From DATAQC01 sp051005135 (lineage in GTDB: Bacteria > Actinomycetota > Acidimicrobiia > Acidimicrobiales > AC-14): a DNA stretch of 17,594 bases. This document shows positions 1-6,196 of this stretch, one piece after another. The notes beneath the pieces were generated by a model. The model searched no databases, was not told the DNA's origin, and saw nothing but the letters and a program-made list of their open reading frames with translations. Each line of letters starts with the position of its first letter. The first letter of the stretch is position 1. A program made the position numbers and the translations under genes. The DNA lies in NCBI GenBank assembly GCA_051005135.1, contig JBPCJQ010000038.1:1-17594 (forward strand), given 5' to 3'.

Positions 1-134
1 AGACCCGCCTCGTCGTCCGGGGCCACGGCCCCGTGCCCTGGCAGGCCGACGGCGACTACCTGGGCCAGACCGAGGAGTTGGTCCTGAGCCACGAACCCGA
101 GCGCCTGGCCGTGGTCTTCCCGCCGGGGACCTGA
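1..134 (+). CDS. C-terminal end of a diacylglycerol/lipid-kinase-like protein (partial)
   Basis: Only the last 43 codons are in the window. They read in the frame of position 3 and stop with TGA at 132-134. The peptide contains PWQADGDYLGQTEEL followed by a hydrophobic strand, RLAVVFPPGT. Enzymes of the YegS/DgkB family (DAGK catalytic domain, ATP-dependent phosphorylation of diacylglycerol or related lipids) typically end this way: a 'DGE/DGD' element in the C-terminal beta-sandwich, then a final strand carrying a VVVP-type sequence. The catalytic N-terminal domain is outside the window, so substrate and activity cannot be judged. A hairpin candidate lies 45 nt after the stop. The assignment rests on a short motif and could be wrong; another beta-rich C-terminus is the alternative. 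Confidence 0.55.
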   Translation, partial: TRLVVRGHGPVPWQADGDYLGQTEELVLSHEPERLAVVFPPGT

Positions 135-178
135 GTGGGCGGCGTCGAGGGCTCAAGTGCTCCGAGGGGGCCAGGGCG

Positions 179-207
179 ACCGGTGACGCCCCGAAAGGCG
201 AACCGGT
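179..207 (+). terminator. Candidate hairpin terminator after the lipid-kinase gene
   Basis: The sequence folds as ACCGGT (179-184) with ACCGGT (202-207), and an inner stem CGCC (187-190) with GGCG (197-200) around the loop CCGAAA. It begins 45 nt after the stop codon at 134. No U-run follows, which is common in high-GC actinobacteria. It could equally be a chance structure in a degraded intergenic region. Confidence 0.35.
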
Positions 208-327
208 AGCTGCCGTCTCGCGTCGGGCCGTGCCGAGGCAGGGTGACTGGTACAACGCAACGGCACCCCATAACGTGCGTCCCCTAACCCCCTAACCCCC
301 AACCCGACCGCCATGGGTGGCCCATTG

Positions 328-363
328 GTGATGCCGTACGGGGGCACTCGATAACGGCATCAC
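328..363. repeat. 10-bp perfect inverted repeat beside the integrase remnant
   Basis: GTGATGCCGT at 328-337 is the exact reverse complement of ACGGCATCAC at 354-363, with a 16-nt spacer. The right arm ends only a few bases before recombinase homology becomes recognisable (about 366-372). It may mark the junction where the integrase was cut, form a stem-loop, or be a protein-binding site. Confidence 0.6.
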
Positions 364-386
364 AGCCGGGCGCTCGGCGCGTCTAC

Positions 387-908
387 GTGGGCGAGAGCCT
401 CGTGTGCATCGGCAAGTTCGACGACGTCGGTGCTCACCTCGACGCCGGACCGACCAAGACCGAGGCGGCTGACCGGTCCATCCCGATCCCCGGGTGGGTG
501 TGCGATGACTTGGCCGCAATGCTGGCGGCGCGGGCCGCCGAAGGAGTGCTCGGGTCAGACGAGCGGCTCTTCCAAGGCGTGAAGGGTGGCGTGCTGACGG
601 TCGACGCCTTCCGCCGACACGTCATGCGCCCGGCACTGGGGGCTGCCGGATTGCCGGAAAGCCTACGAACCTACGATCTTCGCCACAGCCACGCCAGCCT
701 TCTGATCGACTGGGGAGCGAACGTTCTGGCCGTCGCCCAGCGCATGGGGCACGCCGACCCGAACGTGACCCTGCGGGTCTACGGCCACCTGTTCGAGGGG
801 GTCCAGGAAGAGCTCACCGCCAAGCTCGACGACCTCCGGGCAACCACCGAACCCCCGGGAGGCAAGCTGATCGAGATGCCGCCGCCGGCCGACCGCCGCA
901 AGGCCTGA
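387..908 (+). pseudogene. Tyrosine recombinase/phage integrase, N-terminally truncated remnant
   Basis: This 173-residue ORF (GTG start, TGA at 906-908) covers only the C-terminal catalytic part of a tyrosine recombinase. Visible are the beta-hairpin lysine (K24 in PTKTEAADRSIP), the box II segment YDLRHSHAS with Arg II (R99) and Tyr in place of the usual first His (Y96), the GHADP histidine (H122) and the nucleophile Tyr (Y132 in RVYGHL). The SAM-like core-binding domain and catalytic Arg I are absent; full-length relatives are roughly 350-400 residues. In-frame homology seems to extend a little upstream (ARRVYVGESLV, from about 372). Farther upstream the in-frame codons do not look like an integrase, and a TAA lies at 285-287. 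With Arg I missing it should be inactive. It sits next to a tRNA-like attachment fragment, so it is probably the leftover of an integrated phage or ICE. Confidence 0.8.
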
Positions 909-916
909 CCGGGCCC

Positions 917-938
917 GTTGCGACACGGTTGTGACACG
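917..938 (+). repeat. Tandem 11-bp repeats, candidate integrase arm-type sites
   Basis: Two head-to-tail copies, GTTGCGACACG (917-927) and GTTGTGACACG (928-938), differ at one base. They lie 9 nt after the integrase stop and about 115 nt before the tRNA/tmRNA 3'-end fragment. Tyrosine integrases bind short direct repeats (arm sites) flanking the core attachment site, and the location fits that role. The function is inferred. Confidence 0.4.
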
Positions 939-1049
939 CGGTAACACAGAAAAGGGGGTCACAGGGCGTATCAGCGCACACCAACGGGAGGGCGAAAATG
1001 GCCTCTGATCTGCGCTTCTAGCGTCTGACCAGCAACGATGCGATGGACC

Positions 1050-1079
1050 TTTCGAGGGTTCGATTCCCTCCAGCTCCAC
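1050..1079 (+). other. Attachment-site scar: duplicated 3' end of ssrA (tmRNA) or an Ala-type tRNA
   Basis: The stretch holds a perfect T-arm, GAGGG (1054-1058), loop TTCGATT, CCCTC (1066-1070), followed directly by CAGCTCCA (1071-1078). That is the 3' acceptor strand plus discriminator A of an RNA whose 5' end would read GGGGCUG or GGAGCUG. CAGCUCCA is the classic 3' end of tmRNA and also resembles some tRNA-Ala. No matching 5' half, D-arm or anticodon arm occurs in the preceding 80 nt, and a full tmRNA would have to overlap the integrase gene. This is therefore a fragment. Partial 3' ends next to an integrase gene are the hallmark of att sites left by site-specific integration. Confidence 0.7.
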
Positions 1080-1131
1080 TCCGAAGGACCTGATGACGTT
1101 CGAACTATCGTTGCCGGCGTAACGTGCCCGC

Positions 1132-1260
1132 GTGGACAAGATCGAGATCCGCTTCACCGAGCAAGAGGTGGCGCAGATCCTCTACGCACGGTGCGCGACA
1201 GGTTTGACCGCCGGCATCCCATATAGCCAAGTATTGTTGGAGCGATGGCCGAGCGCGTAA
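1132..1260 (+). CDS. Small hypothetical protein (42 aa)
   Basis: An ORF from GTG at 1132 to TAA at 1258-1260 encodes 42 residues, with an N-terminus VDKIEIRFTEQEVAQILYAR that looks like an amphipathic strand-helix. I do not recognise a family. There is no clear ribosome-binding site. It lies just after the attachment scar and its last 16 bases overlap the start of the excisionase-like ORF at 1245 in another frame, a spacing seen in small phage regulatory operons. It may be a real mobile-element gene or a chance ORF. Confidence 0.3.
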   Translation: MDKIEIRFTEQEVAQILYARCATGLTAGIPYSQVLLERWPSA

Positions 1261-1409
1261 AGGTCACAGAAGCCGTCCGCCGTACTGGGGTCCCGGGCGC
1301 GGTCGTCTTTCTGGCGATCCGTCACGGCGAGATCACGTCGGAGCGGGACGACCGAGGCTACGACTGGGTCGACCCCGACGAGGTGGCATCGCTCGGCGTC
1401 CCTCGATAG
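1245..1409 (+). CDS. Small excisionase/MerR-like helix-turn-helix protein (54 aa)
   Basis: ATG at 1245 to TAG at 1407-1409 encodes 54 residues. The order is V-K-V-T-E-A followed by VRRTGVPGAVVFLAIRHGEI, then an acidic/aromatic turn (GYDWVDPDEV) and ASLG. This resembles the compact winged-helix DNA-binding proteins of the excisionase/MerR type (helix-turn-helix, then a wing, then 'DEV' before a short helix). Those proteins bend att DNA during excision or act as small repressors. It is short but within the usual range for such domains (about 50-70 aa). The GGAG at 1239-1242 is only 2 nt from the ATG, so the start is uncertain. Its place beside the integrase remnant and att scar supports a mobile-element origin. 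Confidence 0.45.
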   Translation: MAERVKVTEAVRRTGVPGAVVFLAIRHGEITSERDDRGYDWVDPDEVASLGVPR

Positions 1410-1464
1410 GAGCGGCACGGGGCGGGCTGAGCCTCCCGGAGAAGTCGAGCTACCGGGTGCTCGG

Positions 1465-1489
1465 GGTTGGAAAACAAGTCGTACCAACC
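1465..1489. repeat. Short inverted repeat (GGTTGG / CCAACC)
   Basis: GGTTGG at 1465-1470 pairs with CCAACC at 1484-1489 across a 13-nt loop, about 55 nt after the excisionase-like ORF. It could be a weak terminator or an operator half. The arms are only 6 bp, so chance is a fair explanation. Confidence 0.25.
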
Positions 1490-1522
1490 GCTCCATCTCC
1501 ATGGTCGTCTTCCTCCGTCTGG

Positions 1523-1541
1523 CCGACTGCCCGACAGTCGG
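1523..1541. promoter_or_regulatory. 7-bp perfect inverted repeat upstream of the DUF2277 gene
   Basis: CCGACTG (1523-1529) and CAGTCGG (1535-1541) form a perfect inverted repeat with a 5-nt spacer, ending 14 bp before the ATG at 1556. The position suits an operator over the promoter or a leader stem-loop. No Shine-Dalgarno sequence is visible between the repeat and the ATG, so leaderless translation is possible. Confidence 0.35.
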
Positions 1542-1555
1542 TATCGTCGCTACGC

Positions 1556-1798
1556 ATGTGCCGTAACATCACACCCTTGCGGGGGCTCGACCCCCCGGCG
1601 ACGCCCGAAGAGGTCGAGGCAGCCGCTCGCCAGTACGTGCGCAAGGTGGCGGCGCTGGCCACCGCCGGTCAGATGGCCTCGCCGACGGTCGACCAGGCGA
1701 TCGCCCGGGTGACGGCCGCCACGGCCGACCTTCTGGCCGAGCTGCCGCCCCGTCGACGCCCGCCGACGGTCGTGCCGCCGCTGCGCCGTCGATCCTAG
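1556..1798 (+). CDS. DUF2277 family protein
   Basis: This is an 80-residue protein starting MCRNITPLRGLDPPAT. DUF2277 proteins begin almost invariably with M-C-R-N-I, followed by a 'PPAT..EV..AA.QYVRKV' segment and a helical part with a conserved 'A...AT..LL..L' pattern; all of these are visible here. The molecular function of the family is unknown. The open frame extends farther upstream (to 1457), but family homology begins at the MCRNI methionine, so I use ATG 1556. The C-terminus is proline/arginine-rich and less conserved. Its stop TAG is part of a CTAG that also supplies the stop codon of the convergent minus-strand gene, so the two genes overlap tail-to-tail by 4 nt. Confidence 0.85.
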   Translation: MCRNITPLRGLDPPATPEEVEAAARQYVRKVAALATAGQMASPTVDQAIARVTAATADLLAELPPRRRPPTVVPPLRRRS

Positions 1799-1998
1799 CC
1801 GTCGGGCACGTAGTGGCGGGTGCCGTCGGCAGGGTCGATCCATACTCGCATGAGGCGGCCTGACGACGGGTCTCGGAACGACTCGTCGGTGCGTTGCCAG
1901 TGGCCGGCGGGGAGGCTGGCCTCGCCATGGCGGCGGAGGCGGGCCCAGCCAACCACCGCCACGACGGCGACGGCCCCCACCACGGCGAGCCCGATCAA
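1795..1998 (-). CDS. Small single-pass membrane protein (67 aa)
   Basis: The likely start is TTG at 1998, which overlaps the TGA of the upstream UPF0145 frame as TTGA, a typical translational-coupling arrangement. The stop is TAG at 1795-1797. The N-terminal 20 residues are almost wholly hydrophobic (IGLAVVGAVAVVAVVGW), then RLRRH, consistent with one membrane helix and a cytoplasmic tail. The tail, about 45 residues, contains LPAGHWQRTDESFRDPSSGR and VWIDPADGTRHYVPDG, which reads like a compact globular domain. I do not recognise a family. It was probably made together with the YbjQ-type protein, which is also often found with membrane partners. Confidence 0.5.
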   Translation of the reverse strand: MIGLAVVGAVAVVAVVGWARLRRHGEASLPAGHWQRTDESFRDPSSGRLMRVWIDPADGTRHYVPDG

Positions 1999-2316
1999 CG
2001 AGCGACTACCACCACCGCGGTGCCGTAGGCCACGATCTCGGTGAGCGACTGGCCGATCTCGGAGGAGTCGAAGCGCATCCCGATCACCGCGTTGGCACCC
2101 ATGATGCGGGCGTTCTCGATCATGCGATCCATGGCGTGGCGCCGGCTGTCCTCGAGCAGCTCGGTGTACTGGGGTGACCTCGCCACCGGCGATCGACTTG
2201 AAGGCAGCACCGATGCCTTTGACGGCGCCCATGCTGCGCACGCTCAGGCCGAAGCAGCTGCCCACGTAGCGCTCGATGCGCCATTCGGCGAAATCGAAGG
2301 CGGTGGTGACAGGAAT
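1995..2316 (-). pseudogene. YbjQ/UPF0145 family protein, frameshifted
   Basis: Two overlapping reading frames together spell a UPF0145 (YbjQ, PF01906) protein of about 106 residues, the family's normal length. The first frame gives IPVTTAFDFAEWRIERY and SCFGLSVRSMGAVKGIGAAF through IAGGEV. The second frame gives PQYTELLEDSRRHAMDRMIE, then GANAVIGMRFDSSEIGQS and TEIVAYGTAVVV to TGA at 1995-1997. The switch needs loss of one base around 2171-2178, where the minus strand reads GAGGTCACCCCAGTAC; an extra A (or C) explains it. There is also no ATG/GTG/TTG in frame before the conserved N-terminus: the frame opens after a TAG with only an ATT at 2316. The protein forms pentameric rings in structural-genomics entries but has no firm function. 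It is either a young pseudogene or a sequencing error. Confidence 0.75.
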
Positions 2317-2407
2317 GCTCTCGGGGACCGCTCCTGCCGACGTTCGCTCGCGGTCGGATTGCCACTAGCTCATAACGTCGACCCTATCGCGGGGCCCGAG
2401 GATCCGG

Positions 2408-3958
2408 TCAGGCAGCCTGGCCGCGCAGGTAGACGAACCAGGTGATGCCCGCCAACACGACGTAGGAGGCGAGGAACACCCACAGCGCGGGCACCGACCA
2501 GTTGGAATGGGCAGCGGCCACGGCGACCTTGGCCGCCGGGGTCTTGGCCGCCTTGACGAGGTTGGCAACCCCCAGGTTGGCCTGGCGCAGGACGACCTGG
2601 ATCAGGAAGCCACCGAAGGCGCCGATGGCTCCGGCGATGCCGATGACGGCGGCGGCCCGGCGCTTGAACTCCACCGCTGCATCCTTGGCATCGAGACCCC
2701 GGGTCTCGGCTTCGGCTCGCCCGATGCCGGCGAAGATGGTGGGGATCATCTTGTAGGTCGAGCCGTTGCCCATGCCGGCCAGCAGGAATATCGCCATGTA
2801 AGAGGCGAAGAAGGTGGCGAAGCTGCGGTTCTGCACGCCCACGATGGCCACCAGGGTGAACACGGCCATTCCCGCGAACACGGCCAGGGTCACCCGGGCG
2901 CCGCCCACCCGGTCGGACAGCCATCCACCCACGGGCCGCGACAGCGACCCGATCAGCGCCCCCAGAAAGCCCAGGCCGGCCAGGTAGGTGGCGATGAAGG
3001 GATGGCCGATGAGGAACTCGGGGAACGTGTTCTTGATGACCAGGGGCAGGGCGAACGAGAACCCGATGAACGAGCCGAACGTACCGATGTAGAGGATCGA
3101 CATGACCCACGTGTGGCTGTAGCGCAGCGACGCCACGTAGGAGCTGGTGTCGGCCTTGGCCTGGGTGAGGCTGTCCATGCAGAACCAGGCGCCGGCCACG
3201 GCGAGGGCGAGGAACGGAAGCCACATGAGCCCGGCGTAGGAGAGGTGCACCGGGTGCTTGGCCAGCTTCACCGCCGCTGCGGGCACGCCGATGATGATCA
3301 CCAGCGGCACGAACAGCTGAGCCGAGGCCACTCCCAGGTTGCCCCCGGCGGCATTGAGACCGAGCACGAAGCCCTTGCGCTTCTCGGGATAGAAGAACGA
3401 GATGTTGGCCATCGAAGACGAGAAGTTGCCACCACCCAACCCCGCGGTGGCGGCGCAGGCCAGCAGCACCCACAGCTGGGCGTTGTGGCTCTGGGACGCG
3501 AGCCACCCGCTGGGCACGACGACGGCCAGCAGCAATGTCGGTATGAACAGCAGGCCCACGCTCACCGTCGTCCACCCCCGCCCGCCGAAGCGAGGGATGG
3601 CGAACGTGTAGGGGATGCGCAGGAACGAGCCCACCAGGTTCGGCACGGCGGTGAGCCAGAACTGCTCGGGCACCGTGAGGTTGATGCCCACGTTGCCGAG
3701 ATTGAGGACGACGATCGTCCAGATGACCCAGATGCTGAAACCGAGGTGCTCGGCGAACATCGACAGCGCCAGGTTCCTCCTGGCGACGCGCTTGCCGCCT
3801 GCCTCCCAGAACGCCTCGTCCTCGGGGTCCCAGTCGTCGATCCAACGGCCCCGGCGCGCCGATACCGCGGTCGTGCCCTCAGGGAGGGGACTCGGGCTGA
3901 TGGTGCCGGTCGGCGCGCTCGTGGTCATGCCCGGAGTCAACCGCGCCTGCGTGTTCAC
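2408..3958 (-). CDS. narK: Nitrate/nitrite transporter, NarK/NasA family (MFS)
   Basis: This 516-residue, twelve-helix major facilitator protein moves nitrate into (and possibly nitrite out of) the cytoplasm. The nitrate-signature regions are present: GLGGGNFSSSMANISFFYP (about 173-191) and AGMGNGSTYKMIP (about 394-406). So are the arginines expected to bind the anion, R114 in SFLRIPYTF and R341 in SRPVGGWLSDR, equivalent to R89 and R305 of E. coli NarK. An extended, Pro/Ser-rich cytoplasmic N-terminus of about 60 residues precedes the first helix. The GTG at 3958 and the ATG at 3928 are both possible starts; neither has a clear ribosome-binding site. The gene follows the nitrate reductase gene by 36 nt on the same strand and is probably the last gene of the operon. 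Transport direction cannot be read from sequence. Confidence 0.95.
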   Translation of the reverse strand: MNTQARLTPGMTTSAPTGTISPSPLPEGTTAVSARRGRWIDDWDPEDEAFWEAGGKRVARRNLALSMFAEHLGFSIWVIWTIVVLNLGNVGINLTVPEQFWLTAVPNLVGSFLRIPYTFAIPRFGGRGWTTVSVGLLFIPTLLLAVVVPSGWLASQSHNAQLWVLLACAATAGLGGGNFSSSMANISFFYPEKRKGFVLGLNAAGGNLGVASAQLFVPLVIIIGVPAAAVKLAKHPVHLSYAGLMWLPFLALAVAGAWFCMDSLTQAKADTSSYVASLRYSHTWVMSILYIGTFGSFIGFSFALPLVIKNTFPEFLIGHPFIATYLAGLGFLGALIGSLSRPVGGWLSDRVGGARVTLAVFAGMAVFTLVAIVGVQNRSFATFFASYMAIFLLAGMGNGSTYKMIPTIFAGIGRAEAETRGLDAKDAAVEFKRRAAAVIGIAGAIGAFGGFLIQVVLRQANLGVANLVKAAKTPAAKVAVAAAHSNWSVPALWVFLASYVVLAGITWFVYLRGQAA

Positions 3959-3994
3959 ACCGTTGCCAGATCGTGAACGCCAGAAGACAACTTG

Positions 3995-6196
3995 CTATCC
4001 ACCCAGTGGCTCGATGTGGACAGCGGCCTGCTTGTAGTTGGGCTCGCGCGAGATGGGATCGAACTCGTCGACGGTGAGGCGGTTGACGCACAGCTCGTCG
4101 TAGTGGAAGGGCATGAACACCTCGCCCTCCCGCACGGTGGCGGTGACCCGCACGGGCACGCCGTCGACGGCACCACGCCGTGAAGACAGCCGGACACTGC
4201 TCCCCGGCGAAACACCCAGGCGCCGGGCGTCGACCGGGTTCACCTCGACCCATCCTTCAGGGGCCAGGGTCTCCAGGATGGCGACCCGGCCCGTCTTGGT
4301 GCGCGTGTGCCAGTGCTCGACGGTGCGGCCGGTGTTCAGCAGGAAGGGGTAGCTCCCGTTCACGGAATCGGCGATGGCCTCCGGCGACACGCACCACAGC
4401 CGGGCCTTACCCGAGCCGGTGGGGAACCGGCCGTCGGCGTAGAGGCGGGGTACACCCCCGGGCTCGGGTGTGCCGGTGGGGCAGGGCCACTGCACGCCGC
4501 CGGCGGCGTCGATGCGATCCCAGGTGATGCCGCTGTAGTCGCACAACCGGCCAGCCGAGACGCGGGCCCATTCGTCGAAGGCGTCTTCGGGACCGGCCCA
4601 TCCCGGGTAAAGCTCGGAGCGGACGTCGATGGCTGCGGCCGCGGCCAGGAAGATGTCGAAGTCGGAGCGGGCCTCGCCGGGCGGCTCCACCGCCTTGCGC
4701 ACCCGCGACACCCGCCGCTCGGCATTGGTGTAGGTGCCGTCCTTCTCGCCCCAGATGGCGGCGGGCAGCACCACGTCGGCCAGGGCGGTGGTGGGCGTCT
4801 CGAAGCCGTCCTGGACCACGAGGAGCTCCAGGTCGGCCAAGGCCTGTTCCAGGCGGCCGCGGTTGGGGAACGACACCGGCGGGTTGGTGGCGATGATCCA
4901 AAGCCCCTTGATGGTGCCGTCGATCACGCCGTCGATGATGTCGGGGTAGGCGCGGCCCCGGGCCGCGGGGATGCGCTCGACGGGAACGCCCCACAGGCCG
5001 GCCAGCTCGGCGCGTTCGGCCTCCGAGTCGTAGGCGCGGTAACCGGGCAACGACGCCGTCCCGCCCGCCTCCCTCGTTCCCATGGCGTTGCACTGGCCGG
5101 TGATGGAGAACGGCGCCGCCCCCGACCGCCCGATATTGCCGGTGACCAGGCACAGGGTGTTGAGCAGGGTCACGGTCTCGGTGCCCTGCACCGAGTGGTT
5201 GACCCCCATGGTCCACGCCACGAAGGCGCGCTCGGCGCGACCGAAGGCCACGGTCGCGCCGCGCACGAGCTCGGCGTCGACCCCGCACTCGGCAGCCACC
5301 CGCTCCAGGTCGTAGCCGGCCACGTGGGCGGCCAGCTCGTCGAACCCCTCGGTGTGGGCGGCGACGTAGTCGCGGTCGACCAGGCCCTCGTCAATGAGAA
5401 GCTTGAGCATCCCGTTGAGCAGGGTTATGTCACTGCGGGGGCGGATAGCCAAGTGCAGGTCGGCGACGGTTGCGGTCTTGGTGACCCGGGGGTCGACCAC
5501 GATCACCGTCGCCTCCTGGTTGGCCAGCACCCGCGGCGCTAGCAGTGGGTGGTTGTCGGCGATGTTGGCCCCCACCAGCAGGATGCAGTCGGCCGTCTCC
5601 AGATCCTCGTAGCACCCAGGTGGACCGTCGCTGCCGAAGCTGGCCTTGTAGCCCGACACCGCTGACGACATGCACAGCGTGGTGTTGCCGTCGTAGTGGG
5701 CGACCCTCATGCCGAGGCGGGCCAGCTTGCCCAGGGCGTAGAACTCCTCGGTGACGAGCTGGCCGGTGGACAGGATCGCCACCGAGTCGGGCCCGTGTTC
5801 GCGTTGGAGGCCCTCGAACCCCCCCAACAGCGCTCCCAGTGCCTCGTCCCACGTGGCCTGCTCCTGCTCACCGCCGGCACGCCGCCTGACCCGGGGCGAA
5901 AGGAGGCGGCCCTCGGCCGCCATGGTGTGATGCTCGGACAGGCCCTTGGGGCACAGGCGGCCCCGGTTGACGGGATGCTCAGGATCACCCATGACCGCCA
6001 CCGCCCGCTCCCCCCGGACCCCGACGAGCATGCCGCAGCCCACCGAGCAGTAGCCACATGTGGTGCGCACCCAGCGCTCGGGCCGGCGGGAGGCGTTCAT
6101 CATCCCGCCCTGCTCGTCGGCCTCGTAACCGCTCTCTACGGAGTCGGAGCCGAGGCCGAGGAAGCGGCTCACGCCGCCGGCGATGGGGCGGGTCAC
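3995..6196 (-). CDS. nasA: Molybdopterin nitrate reductase, catalytic subunit (NasA-type)
   Basis: This 733-residue Mo-bisMGD oxidoreductase is predicted to reduce nitrate to nitrite in the cytoplasm. The N-terminal [4Fe-4S] motif is C47-x2-C50-x3-C54 and C82 (in LCPKG). The next conserved block, NTTLCMSSAVSGYKASFGSD, supplies Cys175 as the likely Mo ligand, as in NasA/NapA. The C-terminal molydopterin dinucleotide-binding domain ends FHYDELCVNRLTVDEFDP with NYKQ. No twin-arginine signal is visible, so a cytoplasmic location is expected, unlike NapA. It lacks the C-terminal BFD-like [2Fe-2S] extension found in some NasA proteins. The GTG start at 6196 overlaps the upstream gene's TGA (GTGA); ATGs at residues 32/33 are alternatives. 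Formate dehydrogenases are related, but the Cys ligand block and neighbouring nirBD and narK favour nitrate. Confidence 0.92.
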   Translation of the reverse strand: MTRPIAGGVSRFLGLGSDSVESGYEADEQGGMMNASRRPERWVRTTCGYCSVGCGMLVGVRGERAVAVMGDPEHPVNRGRLCPKGLSEHHTMAAEGRLLSPRVRRRAGGEQEQATWDEALGALLGGFEGLQREHGPDSVAILSTGQLVTEEFYALGKLARLGMRVAHYDGNTTLCMSSAVSGYKASFGSDGPPGCYEDLETADCILLVGANIADNHPLLAPRVLANQEATVIVVDPRVTKTATVADLHLAIRPRSDITLLNGMLKLLIDEGLVDRDYVAAHTEGFDELAAHVAGYDLERVAAECGVDAELVRGATVAFGRAERAFVAWTMGVNHSVQGTETVTLLNTLCLVTGNIGRSGAAPFSITGQCNAMGTREAGGTASLPGYRAYDSEAERAELAGLWGVPVERIPAARGRAYPDIIDGVIDGTIKGLWIIATNPPVSFPNRGRLEQALADLELLVVQDGFETPTTALADVVLPAAIWGEKDGTYTNAERRVSRVRKAVEPPGEARSDFDIFLAAAAAIDVRSELYPGWAGPEDAFDEWARVSAGRLCDYSGITWDRIDAAGGVQWPCPTGTPEPGGVPRLYADGRFPTGSGKARLWCVSPEAIADSVNGSYPFLLNTGRTVEHWHTRTKTGRVAILETLAPEGWVEVNPVDARRLGVSPGSSVRLSSRRGAVDGVPVRVTATVREGEVFMPFHYDELCVNRLTVDEFDPISREPNYKQAAVHIEPLGG

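Noticed and set aside
281..300. Telomere-like CCCCTAA repeat
   Set aside because: Only two short copies in a C-rich stretch; not enough for a telomere or functional repeat claim.
1000..1080. Complete tRNA gene ending at 1079
   Set aside because: Only the T-arm and 3' acceptor strand are present. No matching 5' acceptor, D-arm or anticodon stem could be found in the preceding 80 nt.
1038..1226. 62-codon ORF across the att fragment
   Set aside because: It reads through the tRNA-like 3' end and has no coding character; overlapping small ORFs in other frames are better supported.
2507..3976. Plus-strand open frame of 489 codons opposite narK
   Set aside because: Antisense shadow of a clear NarK gene; the composition is low-complexity Gly/His/Glu/Arg.
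4307..5542. Plus-strand open frame of 411 codons opposite the nitrate reductase gene
   Set aside because: Antisense shadow; no recognisable motif, and the opposite strand has all catalytic motifs.
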